NCBI GenBank assembly: GCA_964567845.1
Contig: CAZMOG010000037.1
Location: 1 to 17,619, forward strand
From: RGIG9079 sp964567845
GTDB lineage: Bacteria; Bacteroidota; Bacteroidia; Bacteroidales; Marinifilaceae
DNA length: 17,619 nt
Direction: 5' to 3'
The translations under genes and the position numbers were made by a program. Shown here piece by piece: positions 7,918-14,719 of this stretch (its first letter is position 1; each line of letters begins with the position of its first letter). The notes under the pieces were generated by a model. It was not told the origin of the DNA. It saw nothing but the letters and a program-made list of their open reading frames with translations, and searched no databases.

Positions 7918-7925
7918 TATCTTTG
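7918..7925 (+). promoter_or_regulatory. Putative Bacteroidetes -7 promoter box for the YjbQ gene
   Basis: TATCTTTG fits the TAnnTTTG -7 consensus exactly. It ends only 7 bases before the ATG at 7933, which would put transcription start at or very near the start codon. No good -33 TTTG is seen at the usual 19-21 base spacing (only a T run at 7897-7900), so this is tentative. Confidence 0.4.
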
Positions 7926-7932
7926 TTGTGCT

Positions 7933-8346
7933 ATGATTAAACAGACTACATTTTATTTAGGAGCCAAGAGGCGAGGGTGCCATTTGGTAACTCGCGAAAT
8001 TATGGAGCATTTGCCTAAGCCATTGCCCCAGACCGGTTTATTGAACCTATTTGTGCAGCACACGTCGTGTGGATTGACAATTAATGAGAATGCCGATACC
8101 GATGTACGTGCAGATATGAACCAGATAATGGATCGTCTCGTAAAAGAGAATGAGCCATATTATATGCATACAATGGAGGGTGCCGATGATATGCCTGCCC
8201 ATGCAAAATGTTCGCTTTTCGGAGTGAGCCTTACAATCCCCATTTCAAACGGCCGTTTGAATTTAGGTACCTGGCAGGGTATCTATCTGTGTGAATTCCG
8301 CAACTATGGTGGAGAGAGAAAGATTGTTGCTACTATATATGAATAA
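7933..8346 (+). CDS. yjbQ: YjbQ/UPF0047 family protein (secondary thiamine-phosphate synthase type)
   Basis: This 137-residue protein is a full-length member of the UPF0047 family. The diagnostic blocks are present: FVQHTSCGLTINENADTDVR (40-59), a GADDMPAHAK block (83-92) with the conserved His90, and GTWQGIYLCEFR (112-123). E. coli YjbQ has a weak promiscuous thiamine-phosphate synthase activity, hence the usual database name. The true role is not settled, so the enzyme label is not asserted. The fold is a small trimeric beta-sandwich with the conserved His residues grouped in a cleft. It is the first gene of a two-gene plus-strand unit, with the flavoprotein gene 25 bp downstream. The promoter-like box sits unusually close to the start. 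Confidence 0.92.
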   Translation: MIKQTTFYLGAKRRGCHLVTREIMEHLPKPLPQTGLLNLFVQHTSCGLTINENADTDVRADMNQIMDRLVKENEPYYMHTMEGADDMPAHAKCSLFGVSLTIPISNGRLNLGTWQGIYLCEFRNYGGERKIVATIYE

Positions 8347-8371
8347 ACAATAAATTTAAACAGATTCTGAT

Positions 8372-8995
8372 ATGAAAGTTCTACTTATAAACGGTAGTCC
8401 TCGCCCGAAAGGAAATACATTTATTGCGTTGAGCCGGGTGGCTGAGCGTTTAAGGGAGCATGGGGTGGATAGTGAAATAGTACAGATTGGCACTAAACCT
8501 ATGCGTGGTTGCATTGCATGTAAAAAGTGTCGTGAATTGGATAAAAACAGATGTGTTTTCGACGATGATTTGTGTAACAGAGTTGCTGAAAAACTTGAGA
8601 GTTCCGATGCTTTGATTATAGGTTCGCCAACATATTACGGACAGCCCAATGGAACGCTTTTGTCTTTGATTCAGCGTCTGTTCTACTCTGCAGGAGCTCT
8701 GGCCAAAAATAAACCTGCCAGTGCAGTTGCTGTTTGCCGACGTGGAGGAGCCTCGGCAGCATTACAAAGCTTGAATATGCCGTTTCAGATATTGAATATG
8801 CCGATGGTAACATCGCAGTATTGGAATTTGGTATATGGACAGAAAGAGGGCGAGGCTGAGTTTGATGCCGAGGGCCTTCAAACTATGCGTACCCTTGCCG
8901 ATAATATGGCTTGGCTTTTAAAGAAGATTCATGCGGATCAGGGCCCCGACTATCCTGACTATGAACCTATGACCCACACCAATTTTATAAGGTAA
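8372..8995 (+). CDS. Flavodoxin-fold NAD(P)H-dependent oxidoreductase, Isf-like cysteine motif
   Basis: This 207-residue cytoplasmic protein has an FMN-binding flavodoxin-like fold. The phosphate loop is LLINGSPRPKGNT (4-16), and GSPTYYGQPNG (84-94) supplies the second FMN-contacting loop. Between them lies a compact cysteine motif, C47-x2-C50-x2-C53-x7-C61. This spacing fits the CX2CX2CX(4-9)C [4Fe-4S] motif of archaeal and anaerobic iron-sulfur flavoproteins, so it may be an Isf-type electron carrier and not a plain FMN reductase. It follows yjbQ by 25 bp and is closed by the hairpin at 9032-9072. The physiological partner is unknown. Confidence 0.88.
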   Translation: MKVLLINGSPRPKGNTFIALSRVAERLREHGVDSEIVQIGTKPMRGCIACKKCRELDKNRCVFDDDLCNRVAEKLESSDALIIGSPTYYGQPNGTLLSLIQRLFYSAGALAKNKPASAVAVCRRGGASAALQSLNMPFQILNMPMVTSQYWNLVYGQKEGEAEFDAEGLQTMRTLADNMAWLLKKIHADQGPDYPDYEPMTHTNFIR

Positions 8996-9031
8996 TAGGC
9001 TTAACACTTTACTCCCAATATGGTACAAAAA

Positions 9032-9072
9032 AGGGGCGACTAATCAGTCATATAGAATTTTTAGTCGCCCCT
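9032..9072. terminator. Bidirectional intrinsic terminator between convergent genes
   Basis: A 12-bp GC-rich stem (9032-9043 pairs with 9061-9072; core AGGGGCGACTA / TAGTCGCCCCT) has a 17-base AT-rich loop. It lies between the flavoprotein stop (8995) and the stop of the convergent 184-residue gene (9081). The minus-strand side is followed by a T5 run, and the plus-strand side by an AT-rich ATATTTGTT tract. It can serve both operons. Confidence 0.85.
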
Positions 9073-9080
9073 AATATTTG

Positions 9081-9635
9081 TTAGGAGTCTAAAGAGACCT
9101 TTTCGAATTTGTAGCCAAGGCGTTTAAGCTCCATGGCTGCACCTATGCGGAACATCACTTTACAGGCGCGGGCAATAACATGGAACATTATAGCACTCTG
9201 TTTCTCAATTTGCTCATAACGAATCATGGTTATTGCGCATTGTCCACAACGGCGAAGCATATCTTCGATGGTGGTCGTTTCCGGAGTCTCCAATGCAATT
9301 CCAAGAAGGTTTTTAACGATATGTTCATCCATATCATCGAAACCTCGCTCACCGTAATATGACTTGTACTCAACCTCTTTAAAGGCATCCCAATCGCTAT
9401 CCCAGCCATGGGCAATTGCCATTCCCAAATAACCGGCCCACGCAATTGCAACGGTGGGGTATTGGTTGATTTGCAAAACGGCATCGGCCATATACTCCGG
9501 GGCCAATTCTCGCCACTTCTCGTCAATGTCATCGGTTGCAAGAAGAGTGCCGCTTAGCATATTGTAAGAGGTGCAAAGTTTAAGCATCTCTCTCTCCAAA
9601 TGCTTTTCGAATAGATCCAAGTACTCAGTGTCCAT
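9081..9635 (-). CDS. Conserved-looking hypothetical protein, helical
   Basis: I do not recognise this 184-residue protein. It has no signal peptide and appears cytoplasmic and mostly helical, with many Met, Glu and Asp residues. Recognisable features are a WAGYLGMAIAHGWDSDW segment (about 65-81), ALETPETTTIEDMLRRCGQCA (about 113-133) and a hydrophobic helix IMFHVIARACKVMFRIGAAMELKRLGY near the C terminus. The start ATG at 9635 is 6 bp after the DUF5020 gene stop, and the gene ends at the shared terminator. It is the third gene of a tight minus-strand operon, which supports it being a real gene. The only functional hint is co-expression with an exported hydrolase and an outer-membrane channel-like protein. 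Confidence 0.75.
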   Translation of the reverse strand: MDTEYLDLFEKHLEREMLKLCTSYNMLSGTLLATDDIDEKWRELAPEYMADAVLQINQYPTVAIAWAGYLGMAIAHGWDSDWDAFKEVEYKSYYGERGFDDMDEHIVKNLLGIALETPETTTIEDMLRRCGQCAITMIRYEQIEKQSAIMFHVIARACKVMFRIGAAMELKRLGYKFEKVSLDS

Positions 9636-9641
9636 ACCCTT

Positions 9642-10349
9642 TTAGAATGTGTATTTTACTCCGAATGCAGGCATTGCACGGAATCCCTTCTCTACAAAAT
9701 TTGATGAAAGCTCAAGCTCGCCTCCAACACTCAAATTGACATTATCCCAATTTTTGATCCGGTTCAAATTTACCCAGAATTGAGGCTCGGTAAGCAGAAT
9801 GAACTCGGTCTCCTGCCATGCGCGGTGCTCACGCCAGAAATCAATGAATCCGCTGAATGTGCACCAGCTCTTTGCAAAGTTAATTCCCCATACTCCTGTT
9901 ATCTGGAAGTTGTGAATTGCATCCTCACCATTCATATCTTTTGTGTCGGGAATTACCTTGTACATGGCTGACAATGACCATGTTTTGCTGAAATCTTTTG
10001 AGTGGCCCGAGTATGTCAAACCACCTAAAATGGCATTGTTGAATGAACCTGCAGCTGTGTTTAATCCTCCATTATACTCAAGGTGTATGGATAGCCATGA
10101 AAGTTTGCTGTTTTGCCAGAAGTTAAATTCACGGGCAATTTCAAAATATGCGCCACTTACCTTTGGAGTGTAGTCAAGATCAACAAAGAAGTATGTGCTT
10201 CCGCCTTTATCCGGGCGAAACATTTCGATTGTCGATGTTGCGCAATTCCTTTCAGAATCGTAATATAGCTGAATGTTTTGGGCATTGGTTTTAAAAATTC
10301 CCATTGTGCATGCAGTTATTACTGCACAGATAGCAATAATCTTTTTCAT
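9642..10349 (-). CDS. DUF5020 / Tsx-like outer membrane beta-barrel protein
   Basis: This 235-residue protein has a Sec signal peptide (about 1-24, ending TNAQ). A mature chain of alternating polar and aromatic beta-strand segments follows, ending in VKYTF, the terminal-Phe signature of outer-membrane barrels. The opening of the mature part (IQLYYDSER), TYFFVDLDYTPK and REFNFW segments and overall length fit the Bacteroidetes DUF5020 family. That family is distantly related to the nucleoside channel Tsx. By analogy it may form a small-molecule channel, but no substrate is shown. It begins 3 bp after the MBL-GH43 gene and ends 6 bp before the 184-residue gene, so the three are one operon. Its role may be tied to products of that exported hydrolase. 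Confidence 0.82.
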   Translation of the reverse strand: MKKIIAICAVITACTMGIFKTNAQNIQLYYDSERNCATSTIEMFRPDKGGSTYFFVDLDYTPKVSGAYFEIAREFNFWQNSKLSWLSIHLEYNGGLNTAAGSFNNAILGGLTYSGHSKDFSKTWSLSAMYKVIPDTKDMNGEDAIHNFQITGVWGINFAKSWCTFSGFIDFWREHRAWQETEFILLTEPQFWVNLNRIKNWDNVNLSVGGELELSSNFVEKGFRAMPAFGVKYTF

Positions 10350-10352
10350 AGG

Positions 10353-12056
10353 TTATCTATTTAAATTTGAAACAATATCACATTTAAGTAACTCACCATT
10401 GGGGCTATACTCTAATGGTTGAGCGCATACGCTACGGCTGTAGCTTGTGCCTTCGGGCAGTGCTCCATTGTGGGTAAAGAACCAATCTTGGCCTTTGAGT
10501 GTCACAACTGCAGGGTGGGTTGTGTTACAGTTTCCGGCAATCTCGGAAAGTATTCCCTTGTATTCGTATGGACCGGCAATGGATTTGCTCATTGCATAGC
10601 CAATCTTTTCCGGCCACCCCTCGGCAAATGTAAGGTAGTACCAATCTCCATGTTTGTGAACCCAGGGGGCCTCGGTAAAAGTTGCTCCCGGAATTTCAAT
10701 TTCACGCACCTCTCCGTCAATCTCAATCATGTTCTCTTTAAGCTTGGCAATAAAGCATTTGCCATTACCCCAAAGAATCCATGCCTCTCCATCGTCGTCT
10801 ATAGTGACGAACGGGTCGATACATGCCCATGAGTGGGTTGTGCCGGGGCAATCGCGTGTTGTTAAAAGCTGTTTGCCTATTGCATCTTTAAATGGTCCGT
10901 ATGGCGAGTCGGCAACTGCAACTCCAATTCCGCACCAATTTGTGCTTACATAGAAGTACCATTTACCGTTTCTCTCAATAACGTGTCCGGCGTATGCGGC
11001 GTGCGAATTTTGCCATTTGAATTCACCGACATGAAGTGGAGTGGCATGTTCGGTCCAGTTTACCATATCCGTTGTAGAGTACAGGTTCCATTCATACATT
11101 CGGTAATTGTTCTGATTGCCTTGAAAGTCGCATCCAGTGTATAAAAACAGTGTATCGCCCTTAACTATCGGGGCTGGATCGGCACTGTGTTTGTGTGTGA
11201 TGATCGGATTTCCGGTTGCTCTCCACGAGTACAAATCGTGTCGCCCTTTATCTATGGGAAATTGAATTTTATATGGATATGGAAAGTGCATACCGTACAT
11301 TGTCAATGAATCTTTTGTGGCCATCTCCAAAGCCATTTTTCGTGCCTCAATAGCATTTGCTTTATCCATATCATAGGCAGCGCACACCTCGGGATTGCTC
11401 AATTGTAAAAGCGTTCCGTGCATAATATCGCCCGCAATCAAACTCTTTCCCAATTTGTACATTGTGTGACCTGGGGAGTGTCCGTATGCCTCGATAGCCT
11501 CTATTCCGTATGGCAACTCATCGGTTGGCTCGAAAAGAGCCATGTTTCCGTCATATAATTTGGCTATTTCCAACAATTTTTCGGCAGTTCCACCTCCGGC
11601 ATTGATCCAGTAATCATATTCGCTTTTGGGAATGTATAGCTTTGCGTTGGCAAATGTGGCCTCGCCCTTAATAACCAATCCTCCAATGTGATCTCCGTGT
11701 AAGTGGGTCATTATCACATAGTCAACATTGTTCGGCTCTATGCCGTTTTCACGAAGTTTTGGTAGTAGTTGTGAATTCGGAGCTCCCAGGCCTGCATCGA
11801 AAAGGATAACCTTCTGTCCATACTTTACCAAAAAGGTGCTTACGGACGAGGGCACTCCCTTCTCTATATTCAGGTACTCAACTATACTGTCGTTTGCACC
11901 GGGGAATAGTGATACCGGCATCAGGCGAGGTTCCAAATTGTCCTGTATCGGGATTATTTCAAATGTGTTGCTCTTTTGCTCGGTGCAGGCAGTTATTGAT
12001 AGTAGCACTGCAATTATTGCATATACAATCCTTTTTACCTTCATAGTTGTAAACAT
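10353..12056 (-). CDS. Fusion lipoprotein: metallo-beta-lactamase hydrolase + GH43 glycosidase
   Basis: This 567-residue protein starts with a lipoprotein signal (lipobox ITAC, Cys24; ATG 12056, or 12044 four codons in). Residues about 40-265 are a complete MBL-fold hydrolase of the lactonase-like type: H118-x-H120-x-D122-H123 in THLHGDH, His197 in SPGHT, Asp210 in AGD and His257 in GMHFP. After a short link (about 265-282), residues about 283-560 form a GH43 five-bladed propeller with its three acids: Asp293 in SADPAP (base), Asp414 in IDPF (pKa modulator) and Glu462 in TEAPW (acid). GH43 enzymes attack arabinan, xylan or related glycans; the MBL part may open a lactone or similar ester. Both halves look intact. 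I do not know this domain pair as a standard architecture. A gene-joining deletion or assembly error is possible. First gene of the operon with DUF5020. Confidence 0.85.
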   Translation of the reverse strand: MFTTMKVKRIVYAIIAVLLSITACTEQKSNTFEIIPIQDNLEPRLMPVSLFPGANDSIVEYLNIEKGVPSSVSTFLVKYGQKVILFDAGLGAPNSQLLPKLRENGIEPNNVDYVIMTHLHGDHIGGLVIKGEATFANAKLYIPKSEYDYWINAGGGTAEKLLEIAKLYDGNMALFEPTDELPYGIEAIEAYGHSPGHTMYKLGKSLIAGDIMHGTLLQLSNPEVCAAYDMDKANAIEARKMALEMATKDSLTMYGMHFPYPYKIQFPIDKGRHDLYSWRATGNPIITHKHSADPAPIVKGDTLFLYTGCDFQGNQNNYRMYEWNLYSTTDMVNWTEHATPLHVGEFKWQNSHAAYAGHVIERNGKWYFYVSTNWCGIGVAVADSPYGPFKDAIGKQLLTTRDCPGTTHSWACIDPFVTIDDDGEAWILWGNGKCFIAKLKENMIEIDGEVREIEIPGATFTEAPWVHKHGDWYYLTFAEGWPEKIGYAMSKSIAGPYEYKGILSEIAGNCNTTHPAVVTLKGQDWFFTHNGALPEGTSYSRSVCAQPLEYSPNGELLKCDIVSNLNR

Positions 12057-12068
12057 TATTCTTAGTTA

Positions 12069-12076
12069 CAAAATTA
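12069..12076 (-). promoter_or_regulatory. Putative -7 promoter box for the MBL-GH43 operon
   Basis: Read on the minus strand this is TAATTTTG, an exact TAnnTTTG match. It lies 12 bases upstream of the ATG at 12056 and 24 bases upstream of the ATG at 12044, which slightly favours the later start. No -33 TTTG stands at the usual spacing. Confidence 0.45.
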
Positions 12077-12098
12077 GAATATTTTCACAAAAAACCTA

Positions 12099-12106
12099 TA
12101 ATTTTG
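12099..12106 (+). promoter_or_regulatory. Putative -7 promoter box for the ElaA/GNAT gene
   Basis: TAATTTTG matches the Bacteroidetes -7 consensus and lies 56 bases before the ATG at 12163. It is divergent from the box at 12069-12076. The 106-base spacer between the two genes is AT-rich and holds nothing else I can identify. Confidence 0.4.
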
Positions 12107-12162
12107 CATAAAGGATATGTAATCTTATTAAAATAATTTCAAGTAAAAAGTAATAGAGGGTA

Positions 12163-13188
12163 ATGAAACTATATATCAAGCGCTTTTCCGAACTTACAGT
12201 TGATGAACTATATGCGCTTTTGCACGTTAGGAGCGAGGTTTTTGTTGTTGAGCAAGATTGTGTATATCAGGATCTTGATTATGATGATCAGAAGTCCATA
12301 CATTTATGGCTTGCCGACGAAAATGGCAAGATTCTTTCAATGGCTCGTGTCTGCCCTGCAGGGGTACACATGGAGCGGGTCTCTATAGGTCGTATGATTA
12401 CAACTGTTCGCGGTAAGGGGTACGGTTTGCGTATCATGCGTAGGGCAGTCAATGTGGCTAAGGAGTATTTCAATGCGGATCAGGTTGATATAGAGGCGCA
12501 AGAGTATGCCAAAGTGTTCTATGAGAAGGTCGGTTTTAAACAATCTTCCGAACCATTTATCCTTGATGGAATACCCCATATCAAAATGACATATAGCTTT
12601 ACTCCCGATATTGTTGTTCGTAAAGCCGACCTGGGCGATGTCCCCATTGTGGCAAATGTTGTGTGTGCCGCTCTTGGTGAAGAGTTGTCCGAAAAGTTGC
12701 GGCAAGGGTTGGGTATGGAGTTGGTGGAGCTGGTGGTTGCACATCCTGAAACTGTGTATAGTTATAAAAATGCTCTTGTAGCTGAAATTAACGGTGTTTC
12801 GGTCGGAGCAATAATCGGCTATGATGGAGCTAAAATGTGGGAGTTGCGCAAACCTACATTTGAAATGATTGAAAAGATAACCGGAACTGCGCCACAGCTT
12901 GAAGAGGAGACCGGCCCCGGAGAGTTCTATTTGGACTCGTTGGCTGTGCTGCCTGAATATCAGGGTCAGGGAATAGGTGCAACTTTAATAAGCGAGGCCT
13001 CAAAACAGGCCTTTGACAATGGTTTTAATCGTGTAGCCCTTTTAGTCGATTTGGCTAATCCCAATGCAGAGCGTCTTTATGCCCGATTGGGTTTTCATAG
13101 GGATAAACCCGTAGTGCTACTGGGCCATGAAATGTTTCACATGGTGTTGGAAGGTGATATATTAAGAAATATAAAAATCTTTAAATGA
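12163..13188 (+). CDS. Two-domain acetyltransferase: ElaA-like GNAT + second GNAT
   Basis: This 341-residue protein consists of two complete acetyltransferase domains. Residues 1-145 match ElaA: LYALLHVRSEVFVVEQDCVYQDLDYDD (17-42, the family's Glu/Asp-rich signature), SIGRM, then the acetyl-CoA loop RGKGYG (83-88) and FYEKVGF (119-125). Residues about 149-330 are a separate GNAT domain with LDSLAVLPEYQGQGIG (257-272; pyrophosphate-binding QGQGIG) and NPNAERLYARLGF (299-311). Both CoA-binding loops are intact, so both sites could work. ElaA is usually a stand-alone protein of about 150 residues. Substrates are unknown for both halves. Base composition is like the middle of the window. It is a single-gene unit with a promoter-like box at 12099. 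Confidence 0.9.
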   Translation: MKLYIKRFSELTVDELYALLHVRSEVFVVEQDCVYQDLDYDDQKSIHLWLADENGKILSMARVCPAGVHMERVSIGRMITTVRGKGYGLRIMRRAVNVAKEYFNADQVDIEAQEYAKVFYEKVGFKQSSEPFILDGIPHIKMTYSFTPDIVVRKADLGDVPIVANVVCAALGEELSEKLRQGLGMELVELVVAHPETVYSYKNALVAEINGVSVGAIIGYDGAKMWELRKPTFEMIEKITGTAPQLEEETGPGEFYLDSLAVLPEYQGQGIGATLISEASKQAFDNGFNRVALLVDLANPNAERLYARLGFHRDKPVVLLGHEMFHMVLEGDILRNIKIFK

Positions 13189-13220
13189 ATTTATCTAATT
13201 TCTTTTGAGCCTTTTTTAGG

Positions 13221-13251
13221 TTTCATATTTACGAAGTTTATACTACTTTTG
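13221..13251 (+). promoter_or_regulatory. Putative promoter of the fimbrial operon
   Basis: The -7 box TACTTTTG (13244-13251) matches TAnnTTTG. It is preceded, with a 19-base spacer, by TTTC (13221-13224), a three-of-four match to the -33 TTTG. Transcription would start some 20-25 bases before the fimbrillin ATG at 13280. This is the best-formed promoter I can see in the window. Confidence 0.55.
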
Positions 13252-13279
13252 TTTGTTACAAAATTGTTGACTATGAGTT

Positions 13280-14713
13280 ATGTTTATTCGTAAATTAGTA
13301 GGTTGGGGTGTATTGACACTAATTTTATTTTCATGCCAGAATGAAATAAAGTCTATTGCCCCCAAAAGTAAAGCCAATGAGATACACTTTTCTGCGGAGA
13401 GTGTTGTTATGAATGAGTCCCGTTCTCAAAAACGTGATTTTTTAGGAATGTTGGGACGAGATTCGTTGTTTATTACAGTAAAAGAGGAGCTTAATAATAA
13501 TTTATTTGCCTCTACTCATGATAACCGTAGTAGAGGAATATATGGTAATAATGATTTTACTAAATTTAATATAACTGCCTATACAGACGATGGTCAACTA
13601 TATATTGATGACCAAACGTTGGAGAAGGTTAGTGATGATTGGGATTACTCTCCAAAGTTGTATTGGTTAAAAAATAACTCGTTGCACTTCTTTTCTTATG
13701 CCTGGAGTGTTGGAGAAAAACCCATTGAGCCATTGTTTTCAAGTGCAAATGGTGTGTATAGTGCATCATTTAACTACACTTTACCTGCTTCTACTTATGA
13801 GAATAATGATGCGGAAAAGCAGCCTGATATAATCTTCGCTATTATGCCTGAGAGGTCTAAGAGCGATGGTGAAGTATCGTTGCAGTTCTATCATGCTTTG
13901 TCGGCAATTCAATTCAAATTGGGTGAAATATCGGAGGATTTTAAAGTATCGAAAGCTATTGTCTCTTTGGTAGATGTTTGCTCAGAAGGAAGTTGCGTTT
14001 TACAATACCCAATGTCTAATAGTAGAGTATGTACGTGGAATTATCCGACAACGAGCACTGGCATGACATATACCGAGACAATATTTGAGAGTAATGATAA
14101 TGTAGTTGCAGATGATAGTGAGAATTTCCTAATGATTCCGCAGAGCTTGAAAAGTAGTACTGCATCATTAAAAATTTCACTGCATGTAGGAGAGAAATTA
14201 TATGAGTACGAGAAACCATTGAAGGATTTAAACGATCAATGGTTACCAAACTACAGATATATTTATACCTTCTCTGTAACAAAGGAGTCGGTAGAAGTAA
14301 GTGTGGATGATAATTACACTGTTGATGTAAAGAATGATGTGAAGATTCAGAATGTTGGTTATTCCACATCATACATAAGAGCGGCTATTGTTGGGTATTG
14401 GTCTATAATAAATAGTGATGGAGTAGAGGAGATTGTTGCATCGTGGGATATTAATGATGAAACAACAGGTACATTGGTAAAGCCTGCTGATTGGGATCTT
14501 TATTGGGAGGAAAAGAATGGGATATATTATCATTTAACTCCTGTTACTCCCGGTAATTATACCGATGTCCCATTATTTACCAAATATACATTGACCAAGA
14601 CAACCGGACCGGTAAATGGATCTAAGTTAAATATTCATGTAGTGACTCAGGCAATAGATTCTGATGGTAATATTGCCAAATTAAATTGGCCTGATGCGCC
14701 GATGTGGGAGTAG
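13280..14713 (+). CDS. Fimbrillin-family (Mfa-like) lipoprotein
   Basis: This 477-residue lipoprotein (lipobox LFSC, Cys19) resembles Bacteroidales type V fimbrial subunits, which are exported as lipoproteins and then assembled on the surface. Family marks are an SRGIYGNNDFTKFNITAY segment (about 83-100, like the common 'TRG...F..FGV.AY' start of the first domain), LYWLKNNSLHFFSYA, and HALSAIQFKLG (about 205-215). A second domain runs from about 345 to the C terminus (VGYSTSYIRAAIVGYW, then a long GIYYHLTPVTPG / LFTKYTL / VVTQAID series). It resembles TasA/camelysin-like matrix-protein domains; I offer that as a resemblance only. The stop is 6 bp before the beta-helix protein start, so both are one operon. 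It may be an anchor, accessory or tip subunit. No mfa1/fimA-type gene set is visible. AT-rich compared with its left neighbours. Confidence 0.83.
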   Translation: MFIRKLVGWGVLTLILFSCQNEIKSIAPKSKANEIHFSAESVVMNESRSQKRDFLGMLGRDSLFITVKEELNNNLFASTHDNRSRGIYGNNDFTKFNITAYTDDGQLYIDDQTLEKVSDDWDYSPKLYWLKNNSLHFFSYAWSVGEKPIEPLFSSANGVYSASFNYTLPASTYENNDAEKQPDIIFAIMPERSKSDGEVSLQFYHALSAIQFKLGEISEDFKVSKAIVSLVDVCSEGSCVLQYPMSNSRVCTWNYPTTSTGMTYTETIFESNDNVVADDSENFLMIPQSLKSSTASLKISLHVGEKLYEYEKPLKDLNDQWLPNYRYIYTFSVTKESVEVSVDDNYTVDVKNDVKIQNVGYSTSYIRAAIVGYWSIINSDGVEEIVASWDINDETTGTLVKPADWDLYWEEKNGIYYHLTPVTPGNYTDVPLFTKYTLTKTTGPVNGSKLNIHVVTQAIDSDGNIAKLNWPDAPMWE

Positions 14714-14719
14714 TAGATT

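Noticed and set aside
10353..12056. MBL part of the fusion as the missing piece of the truncated alkyl sulfatase
   Set aside because: The MBL domain is complete from its own N terminus, is of the lactonase-like type and lacks the sulfatase dimerisation and SCP2-like regions.
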